A stretch of DNA of 12,691 nucleotides. Source: Phycisphaerae bacterium. GTDB lineage: Bacteria; Planctomycetota; Phycisphaerae; UBA1845; Fen-1342. Location of the stretch: contig JALHOX010000083.1 in the NCBI GenBank assembly GCA_022842805.1, forward strand, positions 1 to 12,691, read 5' to 3'. Position 1 is the stretch's first letter. Every line of letters starts with the position of its first letter. This document shows, piece by piece, positions 7,201 through 12,691 of the stretch. The notes under the pieces are model-generated. The model saw only the letters and a program-made list of their open reading frames with translations, ran no database searches and was not told the origin of the DNA. The translations under genes were made by a program, and so were the position numbers.

Positions 7201-7763
7201 CGGCGCCGGCTCTTGCCGGAGGCGATGAGCGTGATCGGGCGAACCCGGCTCAGGCGATCGTCAGCGGCGTGTTTCTATCGCCGCTGTTTCCCGACCTTAG
7301 CGCGGCGGAGAAGGAGTATTTCCGGGCGGCGCCGGCGGATCAGCGAGCCTACCTCTATCGGCCGTTCGGCGCGTTCGCGGACACCATCGCCGACGCGCTG
7401 GATCAGTCGCTGTCGCATGGGCAACCGTCGCCTGTGGCGCGGATGAGGCTCAAGAAGCCGACGAAAAAGGATCCCGCGCCGGGCTTCAACAGCAGAGAGA
7501 GCGGCGACGTGCTGACGCCGGAAGACTTTGAGCAGCGTCTGGAGCAGGCGCGCGAAACGCTGCGGCGGGCGGCGGAGGGCGTGGCGAAAGGAGATATCTC
7601 GATCGCACCGCTGGTTCTCGATCGCACGCGGGCCTGCAAGAACTGCGAGTTTGGCCATGTCTGTCGCTTTGAGCCGGCGCGAAATGCATCGCGCCCGGCC
7701 GAGGCGGTCCTGCCGATTTTCAGGCCCAGCAAGCCGGCGAATACCGAGGAGCGAAGCGAATGA
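4218..7763 (+). CDS. addB: AddB-type helicase-nuclease subunit (PD-(D/E)XK nuclease, Fe-S)
   Basis: Second subunit of an AddAB/RexAB-type enzyme that resects double-strand breaks toward Chi-like sites and prepares ends for RecA. 1181 residues, typical. The N-terminus has Walker A GRAGAGKT (8-15), followed by the AddB signatures LVPEQSTLQMEQALV and ARVLSFSSLANAVFDETG. The SF1-like fold continues through the middle (for example FAWLFGMNDGVFPQPEQ and YIATTRASQRLTMSYARF). The C-terminal nuclease domain carries LGEALHE, GQIDRID (D952) and HDYKST (D969, K971). Cys811 in SYLQCPFRHF together with C1140-x2-C1143-x5-C1149 reproduces the four-cysteine iron-sulfur staple of AddB. All key residues are present. 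ATG 4218 matches the usual family beginning immediately before the P-loop; ATG 4209 and ATG 4155 are in-frame alternatives, and no ribosome binding site decides between them. The stop overlaps the addA start. In the absence of wider context, RexB is an equivalent name. Confidence 0.93.
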   Translation: MAVRFVLGRAGAGKTEHCLSQIASALREASSGAPLLLLVPEQSTLQMEQALVARSPRKSASGRGGAGYARARVLSFSSLANAVFDETGRPARLISPAARRFALRMLLDRVETDRAVFARVIDSPGFLQSIDQAVLQFQRCDVGEEELRTLAANEQDATLAAKLALLAELYARYRAWLGEERIDAPGLQRLLCRRLRAAESLRGVRLWVDGFAGFSALETAALIELCRGAAHAEISLLLDAQDYDPHSRTGDEAAASMGLFAPIHETRIELERRLRLAGVEVDPPLIVQPRTPPRFATAPRLVAIESYLASGGDGAAPGHVADVGDSLRVIRCATQRDELRAAAHEIRSLVTGSAGAIRFADFALMSRDLSECAGVVREIFDEYEIPIFLDQRRSLSGHPLARAMAALFDAALHDVPPESAIALLHTGLTRASRDIAERMEEAIRRHSIRGRDLWLSRIAWDFDSGRRMPVTHEDDADDVVVEERDVPPDGDEAISASLAEARANLLSAIDELAAPHASGATPTGREWAERLYSALHHLGAAEALAAWAAEAEGSGDLEARDSHRAAWAAALELLQDLHDVLGEERVALPVVADLINDALKTRTFGLAPPTTDQVLVSAVDRSRHPELRFAWLFGMNDGVFPQPEQSSSLFSTEESDRLADAGVADFAATRRHSEDERLLFYIATTRASQRLTMSYARFDAKGDERPPSRWLRELSIGPVDAAPPEAAPVTLRELARGLLTSEGATGDASHRALQELADRSGELGTRLRRLLGGRAYTNRPAELGNFRRARDEAAGVIWRASPTEIESYLQCPFRHFVRYGLRLSEAAAPRPMHLDLGEALHEILAESIADSIGQTDWTAWLERGWELALDRSVGRWIERLPATLQRRRAAWWHRAQSIRAVVEPKLHSVIDGLRRGSFRPLRVEAAFGRSSERAVLLPIDESRAVAIIGQIDRIDVGQRDAPPSLVIHDYKSTAKSLGHPLLLGSRLQVFLYALAAPALAGGDERDRANPAQAIVSGVFLSPLFPDLSAAEKEYFRAAPADQRAYLYRPFGAFADTIADALDQSLSHGQPSPVARMRLKKPTKKDPAPGFNSRESGDVLTPEDFEQRLEQARETLRRAAEGVAKGDISIAPLVLDRTRACKNCEFGHVCRFEPARNASRPAEAVLPIFRPSKPANTEERSE
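7746..7751 (+). promoter_or_regulatory. Ribosome binding site of addA inside the end of addB
   Basis: GAGGAG lies eight bases before the addA ATG at 7760 and within the last codons of addB. With the four-base ATGA overlap it indicates translational coupling, which would keep the two subunits in balance. Confidence 0.75.
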
Positions 7764-10700
7764 AGCTGACGCCGCTGCAACAGGCCGCGGTCGCCGCGCC
7801 GGCGGGAGACGCGTTGGTGTCGGCTTCGGCCGGCACGGGCAAGACCTCGGTGCTTTCGCAGCGCGTGCTGCATTTGCTGTGTGATGCGCGGCCGACGACG
7901 GCGCTCGACCGTATGTTGATCGTCACCTTTACGCGGGCGGCGGCGGCGGAGCTGCGCGAGCGCATCGCCGCGATGATCGCCAGACGGATCGAGGCTCTTT
8001 CGGGGCGTGGCGATGGGGCCAGCGCTGCGCTACGCCGGGCGCTGCGAGCGCAGGAGGCGCTCCTCGACAAAGCGGAGATCGGCACGATCGATAGTTGGTG
8101 TTTTCGCGTGTTGCGCGAGCACTTCGCGGCGGCGGGAGTCGATCCGGCGTTTCGCATCTTGCCGCCGGCGGACGCGGCGATCCTGCGGCGCGACGAGCGG
8201 CAGCGGCTGGATGACTGGCTGCACGTCGCCGACGATCCGCTGGCGGTTGCAGCGCGCGAGTGGATCGACGCGCTGCCGCGACCGACGGAGGAGCCGCTGG
8301 GCGACCTGGTCGAGCAACTGAGCCGCTTTCGCGAGCAATTGCCAGACCCGGCGGCGTGGACTGCGGCAGTGCTGGCGCGATGTCATGTCGGCTCGAACGC
8401 TGAGGAGCGGGCGACGCTGATCCGAGCCGAGGCCTGCGCGACGCTCCAGGAGGCGCTGGCCGCGACACTTCGCGAGCAGTCGGACGGGCTCGCCGATCAT
8501 CCCGATTTTTCGGCATATGTCTTGAAATTGCGAGAATGGCTGACGGCTCTGGAACGCGGCGACGGGCTGAAGATCGTCGCGCAAAGCATCGGCGCGACAA
8601 AGCCGGCAGGGCTCGGGCCGTCGCAGGGGTCGTCGAAGCGGCTGTTCGACCGGCTGTTTCAGCGGCGGCTGCGCGAAGCGTTTGCAGAAGAGGAGATCGA
8701 CCGGATTCTTGCGTATTCGCCCGGCGCGGCGTGGCGCGTGGAGACGTTGATTCGGCTGACCGACCGCTATGACGAGGCCCTGCGCCGCGCAAAGCAGCGC
8801 CGTGCCGCATGGGAGTTCGGCGATGTGCTGCAGTTTACGTATCGCCTTTTGACGACGGCGGATTCTCCGGTCGCGGCCGCGCTGCGTGAGCGCTATGAAC
8901 ATGTGCTCGTCGACGAATATCAAGACACTAGCCGTTTGCAGGCGGAGCTTTTCCGGGCGATCGCGCGGACGTCGCCGGGGAATCGCTTTCTGGTCGGCGA
9001 TGTCAAGCAGTCGATCTACGGCTTTCGCCGGGCGGATCCGGCGGGGTTTGCGAGCGTGGCGGCGGAGCTGGCGCAGAGCCCCGCGCGCGGGCGGGTTTAT
9101 CCGCTGACGGACAGCTTCCGCACGCATGCCGCCTTGCTCGCGCCGCTCAATCGACTCTTTGCGGCGCTGTTTCATCCGACCTTTGGCGGATTGGCGTATG
9201 ACGCGTCTCATCACCTGACGAGCGGCCTGTCGAGCCTGCCGAATCCGACGCTCGATGATTCGCCGCGCGTCGCGATTCACGTCGTGGCCGAGCGAAATCA
9301 GCGCGGCGATGACGAGCAAACGGAGGCGGAAGACAACGAACTGGAGCGAATTGAGCTGGAAGCGCGGGTGGCAGCCGAGCGAATTCGGGGTCTGCTGGCG
9401 TCGGGCGCGATGGTGCGTGATCGCGATGCGACCGGGGCAGCGGCGTTGCGGCCGCTGCAGACGGGTGATGTCGCGATTCTGCTCCGCAGCGCTCACGTGC
9501 AGGCCGCGCAGGTGGCGGGGATGTTGCGGGCGGAGGGGCTGGCGGCGGTCGCGGGCGCCGGGGATCACCTGATGCGATGCCTGGAGGTTCGCGACGTGGT
9601 CGCGGCGCTGCGGCTCACACTGAACCGGCGCGATGATCTTTCACTTGCGGCCTATCTCCGCGGGCCAATGGTTGGCATGAACGAAGCGGCGCTGCTCTCG
9701 ATTCGCACGGCGTTTCCGCACGGCGCGTATGCCGATGCGGTGTCGGCCTTCGCAGAGACGGGACCGGAGGGTGAGACGCGGACACTGCTGCGGGCGGGGC
9801 TGCGGCGAATCGATGCGTGGCGCGTCGCAAACCGCACGCGATCGGCGTCGGAGCTGATTCGAACAATCCGCGCTGAGGCCGGCGGCGATATTTTTGCGCT
9901 GGCTCAGCCCGACGGGCGCAACCGGCTCTCACAACTGGAGGCGCTGAGCAGCTTCGCCGACGAAACGCCGCAGGCAGGCGTGAGCGAGTTTCTGGAGCGA
10001 CTCACGGCGCTGAGCGATTCGGAGCAATTGAAGATCGGCCCGGCGGCAGAAAAGAGCGACGCCGTGCGGGTGCTGACGATTCACGCCGCCAAGGGGCTGG
10101 AGTGGCCGGTGGTGTTTCTGCTCGGCGCTGGAGCGAGTTTTGATCGGCGTCCGCAGGCCGGCGATCTGCGGCTGCATGAGACGCTGGGCGCGGCGCTGAC
10201 GACGGCCGATGTGCCGACGCGGGCGAAGTGGAAGCAACCGCTGTTTGATGTCATTCGCCGGCGACAGCAGCATGCCGAGCGCGAGGAGGAGTTGCGGATC
10301 TTTTATGTGGCAGCGACGCGGGCGCGCGAGCGGCTGGAGATCATCGGCCACTCGAACGCGGAGGCCTGGGAAGCGGCGGTGGCGGCACATGCGTTGGATG
10401 AGCCGGCGCGTAGCGTCCATCCGTTTCTGGTCGAGTCGGCGGCGAGCGTGATGGAGTGGGTGCGACTGGCGGTGGAGGCCGGCGCGCTGCGGGATTCGGC
10501 GAAGCGCCTGATCGAGTTATGCATACGGTCGGATTCTGCGCGCAGCCCGGAATCGATTGCGGTCGAGGCGTCCAACGCGGATCGATCCGAAAATGTGCCC
10601 GCGGCGATCTCGGTCGAGGAGCGCGCGGCAGCCGAGTCGCAGTGGCGCGCGATCGAAGCCGCGGAGTCGTACCGATGTCGCGCGCGGCCGGCGGCGGTCT

Positions 10701-11461
10701 CGGTGAGTGCGTTGAAATCGCGGACGCACGCCGAGCGCACGATCGACGGGCCGGCGCGGCGGCTCGTGGAAGAGCAGCGGCGCAGCCAAATTCTTCAGGA
10801 ATTTCTCGCACGGCCCTCGTTCATGTCGCCCATGACCGACAACGAAGCGGCGCCGGCGGGTGCGCGGCGTGCCTTGCCCGATGGGCGTGATGTCGGCAAT
10901 GCGCATCACCGATTTTTGCGACTTTGCGATCTGCGGCGGATTCACTCGCGCGCGGCGATCGAGGAGCAAGCGGCTCAGTTTCTGCGGGAGGGAAGACTGT
11001 CGCCCGCAGAGGCCGCGCTGATCGATCCGGAGGCTCTGGCCTGGCTGGGCGAGAGCGAGATCGGGCGGCGACTGGCGGCCGAGGCGGAGGCCGTCTCGCG
11101 CGAAATGCCCTTTGTATTCGCGCTGCCCGTCAAAGCGGATCAGAGCGATCGGGCGGCGACTTTGCTCCGCGGCGTGATCGACTGCCTCATCTCGGGGCCA
11201 AGCGGGCTGACGATTATCGACTACAAGACCGACCGCTTTCGCTCGCCGGACGATCGGACGACCCGAATCGCGAGTTATTCGACGCAGTTGCAGCTCTATT
11301 CGGCGGCCGCGGAAGCGGTTTTTGGGGCAAAAGTGGTCGCGCGGGTTCTGGTATTCCTGATGGAGCGGGTCTGCATCGACGTCGCCGCTTCCACACCGGA
11401 TTGGGAGTCATTTGCACTCAACAACGATGGCGACAACGAGCGGCGCGACGAAGTGAGCTAA
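7760..11461 (+). CDS. addA: AddA-type UvrD/Rep-family helicase-nuclease subunit
   Basis: Catalytic 3'-5' SF1A helicase plus nuclease subunit of the double-strand-break resection complex, 1233 residues, normal for AddA. Motifs in order: Q-motif LTPLQQAAV (3-11), Walker A ASAGTGKT (22-29), Ia VTFTRAAAAELRERI, the conserved IGTIDSWCFRVLREHF, Walker B DEYQDTSR (385-392), motif III FLVGDVKQSIYGFRRADP, motif IV DSFRTH (usually NFRS-like), motif V VRVLTIHAAKGLEWPVVFL and motif VI RIFYVAATRARERLEI. The C-terminal RecB-type nuclease has the GNAHHRF histidine, GVIDCLI (D1141) and IIDYKTDRF (D1154, K1156), so both helicase and nuclease should be active. It is coupled to addB by the ATGA overlap and its own GAGGAG. 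The stop lies 11 bp before the kinase start. It is distinguished from RecB by its adjacency to a Cys-containing AddB rather than to RecC and RecD. Confidence 0.95.
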   Translation: MKLTPLQQAAVAAPAGDALVSASAGTGKTSVLSQRVLHLLCDARPTTALDRMLIVTFTRAAAAELRERIAAMIARRIEALSGRGDGASAALRRALRAQEALLDKAEIGTIDSWCFRVLREHFAAAGVDPAFRILPPADAAILRRDERQRLDDWLHVADDPLAVAAREWIDALPRPTEEPLGDLVEQLSRFREQLPDPAAWTAAVLARCHVGSNAEERATLIRAEACATLQEALAATLREQSDGLADHPDFSAYVLKLREWLTALERGDGLKIVAQSIGATKPAGLGPSQGSSKRLFDRLFQRRLREAFAEEEIDRILAYSPGAAWRVETLIRLTDRYDEALRRAKQRRAAWEFGDVLQFTYRLLTTADSPVAAALRERYEHVLVDEYQDTSRLQAELFRAIARTSPGNRFLVGDVKQSIYGFRRADPAGFASVAAELAQSPARGRVYPLTDSFRTHAALLAPLNRLFAALFHPTFGGLAYDASHHLTSGLSSLPNPTLDDSPRVAIHVVAERNQRGDDEQTEAEDNELERIELEARVAAERIRGLLASGAMVRDRDATGAAALRPLQTGDVAILLRSAHVQAAQVAGMLRAEGLAAVAGAGDHLMRCLEVRDVVAALRLTLNRRDDLSLAAYLRGPMVGMNEAALLSIRTAFPHGAYADAVSAFAETGPEGETRTLLRAGLRRIDAWRVANRTRSASELIRTIRAEAGGDIFALAQPDGRNRLSQLEALSSFADETPQAGVSEFLERLTALSDSEQLKIGPAAEKSDAVRVLTIHAAKGLEWPVVFLLGAGASFDRRPQAGDLRLHETLGAALTTADVPTRAKWKQPLFDVIRRRQQHAEREEELRIFYVAATRARERLEIIGHSNAEAWEAAVAAHALDEPARSVHPFLVESAASVMEWVRLAVEAGALRDSAKRLIELCIRSDSARSPESIAVEASNADRSENVPAAISVEERAAAESQWRAIEAAESYRCRARPAAVSVSALKSRTHAERTIDGPARRLVEEQRRSQILQEFLARPSFMSPMTDNEAAPAGARRALPDGRDVGNAHHRFLRLCDLRRIHSRAAIEEQAAQFLREGRLSPAEAALIDPEALAWLGESEIGRRLAAEAEAVSREMPFVFALPVKADQSDRAATLLRGVIDCLISGPSGLTIIDYKTDRFRSPDDRTTRIASYSTQLQLYSAAAEAVFGAKVVARVLVFLMERVCIDVAASTPDWESFALNNDGDNERRDEVS

Positions 11462-11472
11462 ACTAGCGATCC

Positions 11473-12543
11473 ATGGCCGTGTCAGAGACGATCACAGTCA
11501 CGCTCCATTCCAACACGCCCAACGCAACGGGCGAGCCGGTGGACGTGCCGCGGCGTATCGGGCATTTGCGGATCGGCGAGGTGATCGGGGTCGGCGGGAG
11601 CGGCGCGGTCTATCACGGCTTCGATGACGCGCTGCAGCGGCGGGTGGCGGTGAAGGTGTTGCTGCAAAGGGTGCCGCCGGGCGTCGACCCGAGCGCGTGC
11701 GACCTGATCGCCGGCGTACGCACGGCGGCTGGGCTTCGACACGCGAACATCGTCGGCGTTTACCAGATCGAGTTGCATGAGCGACTGCCGATCATCGTGA
11801 TGGAGCACGTCGACGGGCCGTCACTGGCCCAGATGCTCGCGCAACGTCCGCGGTGCGCGCCGGCGCTGGCGCGGCGATTGATGCGGGGCATTGCGTCGGG
11901 TGTCGCGGCGCTGCACGAGCAGCAGCTGATTCATCGCGACGTGAAGCCGGCCAACGTGCTTTTCGACCGGTCGGGCGAGCCGCATGTGTGCGACTTCGGC
12001 CTGGCGTGTGCTACGCATCGGCCGGGCGCGGCGCTCGATTCCGGACAGCGCATCGCCGGGACGCCGCTCTACATGGCGCCCGAGACGTTTGAGGGGGTGG
12101 TGTCGGCCCAGAGCGATGTGTACGGGCTGGGCATCATGCTCTTTGAGATGCTGGCGGGCGGCCCGCCCTTCCGCGGCGATTCAATCACCGCGTTGCAGAC
12201 GGCCCATCAACAGCATGAACTGCCCTACGAGCAACTCTCGAACTTGCGGCTCGACGCTGCATGGCAGGAGACGCTGGAGCGCGCGACCAATAAGCAGCGC
12301 ATCCTGCGATACAAGACGGCGACTCACTTTCTGCGAGCGCTGGAAGCGCTACCGGCGCCGGCTGCCTCGGAGCTGTCGCTGCAGGACGAGGTGGTGCGCT
12401 GGGTTCTCGAAACCATTCGTCCCGGCGGCGCCGCCGCGGGAGCCAAGCAGACGGGGCCGACGGCGCAGAACACGTTTGACCTGCTGCGGGCACGGGCGGC
12501 GAAGAAGCGCGACGGGCGCAGCGAACAGCCCAGCGACGAATAG
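11473..12543 (+). CDS. Serine/threonine protein kinase, PknB-like, soluble
   Basis: Eukaryotic-type (Hanks) Ser/Thr kinase of 356 residues. An N-terminal tail of about 29 residues precedes the glycine loop GVGGSGAVY (39-47). Then come VAVK with the ATP-anchoring K61, HRDVKPANV (154-162) with catalytic D156, CDFGLA with D174, GTPLYMAPE (196-204) at the end of the activation segment, and SDVYGLGIMLFEMLAGGPPF (214-233). The kinase domain ends at about 293. The remaining 60 residues are Ala/Arg/Lys-rich, with no hydrophobic segment and no PASTA, TPR or WD repeats, so this is a short cytosolic kinase without a sensor domain. In the alphaC helix, the position expected for the salt-bridge Glu appears to be Gly81 (DLIAGVRTAAGLRHANIV), which is unusual for an active kinase. 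The start lies 11 bp after the addA stop with no strong ribosome binding site, so co-transcription with addBA is likely. The substrate is unknown. Confidence 0.94.
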   Translation: MAVSETITVTLHSNTPNATGEPVDVPRRIGHLRIGEVIGVGGSGAVYHGFDDALQRRVAVKVLLQRVPPGVDPSACDLIAGVRTAAGLRHANIVGVYQIELHERLPIIVMEHVDGPSLAQMLAQRPRCAPALARRLMRGIASGVAALHEQQLIHRDVKPANVLFDRSGEPHVCDFGLACATHRPGAALDSGQRIAGTPLYMAPETFEGVVSAQSDVYGLGIMLFEMLAGGPPFRGDSITALQTAHQQHELPYEQLSNLRLDAAWQETLERATNKQRILRYKTATHFLRALEALPAPAASELSLQDEVVRWVLETIRPGGAAAGAKQTGPTAQNTFDLLRARAAKKRDGRSEQPSDE

Positions 12544-12623
12544 CCGTCGCGCGTTATTCGGGCGAAGCGCAATGGGCTGCAAGAGCTGCGCGTCGCGCAA
12601 GATCGGGCCGATTTACGAGCGGG

Positions 12624-12691
12624 ATGGGTGGGTTCTGGGAAACCTCCGAAGTACACTACGAGTCCAAGAATCGCGTCCGCTGTCGCGAAGG
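12624..12691 (+). CDS. Possible start of a further gene, cut by the window edge
   Basis: From ATG 12624 a frame stays open to the end with codon choice like the neighbours (mostly G or C third positions) and reads MGGFWETSEVHYESKNRVRC. GAGCGGG directly upstream could be a poor ribosome binding site. A second candidate start, ATG 12572 in another frame (MGCKSCASRKIGPIYERDGW), is also open to the end, but its codon use deteriorates after about 12630. Only one of the two can be real; I recognise neither. The 80 bp between the kinase stop and 12624 shows no hairpin with a T-run. Confidence 0.25.
   Translation, partial: MGGFWETSEVHYESKNRVRCRE

Noticed and set aside
8030..9568. 512-codon open frame on the minus strand
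   Set aside because: It is antisense to addA helicase motifs. The residues are Arg/Gln-rich shadow sequence typical of GC-rich genes.
4218..12543. Defence island or novel anti-phage system built on addB-addA-kinase
   Set aside because: Both nuclease subunits are standard AddAB in length and motifs. No restriction, CRISPR, toxin or mobile gene is nearby, and the kinase has no defence-associated domain.

Overview
The window is GC-rich and gene-dense. It reads like a chromosomal stretch of a planctomycete-type bacterium, possibly of the Phycisphaerae. That placement is inferred from the mix of genes: an RNase E/G core behind an Arg/Asp/Gly-rich N-terminal tail, a cytosolic PknB-type Ser/Thr kinase, AddAB-type recombination nucleases, and palindromic intergenic hairpins. 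No marker gene such as rRNA is present to settle it. Nothing here resembles a phage, plasmid, transposon or CRISPR locus.

Left part (1-2228). Bases 1 to about 275 encode, on the minus strand, the middle of an alpha/beta hydrolase of the haloacetate dehalogenase type. It runs off the left edge and loses its recognisable 5' part abruptly at about 275. There the low-complexity Arg/Asp-rich start of a plus-strand Rne/Rng ribonuclease gene begins (255-1973). The two genes conflict, so this is either a truncated hydrolase or an assembly or rearrangement junction. The 255-bp convergent intergenic region that follows holds two strong perfect or near-perfect hairpins and an exact copy of the ParB-binding parS consensus (2170-2185). 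The parS copy suggests that the locus lies in the origin-proximal part of the chromosome.

Middle part (2229-4217). Two minus-strand genes follow. miaA (tRNA A37 dimethylallyltransferase, 3025-3960) lies upstream of a flavin-dependent nitroreductase-family gene (2229-2903). The latter keeps the substrate-binding Glu/Tyr/Lys set of iodotyrosine deiodinases. The 121-bp gap between them is rich in hairpins. A 257-bp divergent spacer separates miaA from the next operon.

Right part (4218-12543). addB (4218-7763) and addA (7760-11461) overlap by ATGA and are translationally coupled. They encode the two subunits of an AddAB helicase-nuclease for end resection of double-strand breaks, each with a PD-(D/E)XK nuclease domain. 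AddB also carries the four cysteines of the iron-sulfur staple. A soluble Ser/Thr kinase gene (11473-12543) starts 11 bp after addA, so it is probably in the same transcript. Its catalytic residues are intact, but the usual alphaC-helix glutamate appears to be Gly. A further gene may start near 12.6 kb and leave the window.

The genes cover RNA decay, tRNA modification and recombinational repair. The less ordinary points are the exact parS, the break at the left edge, the addBA-kinase arrangement and the deiodinase-like flavoprotein. I did not find a convincing wholly new system.
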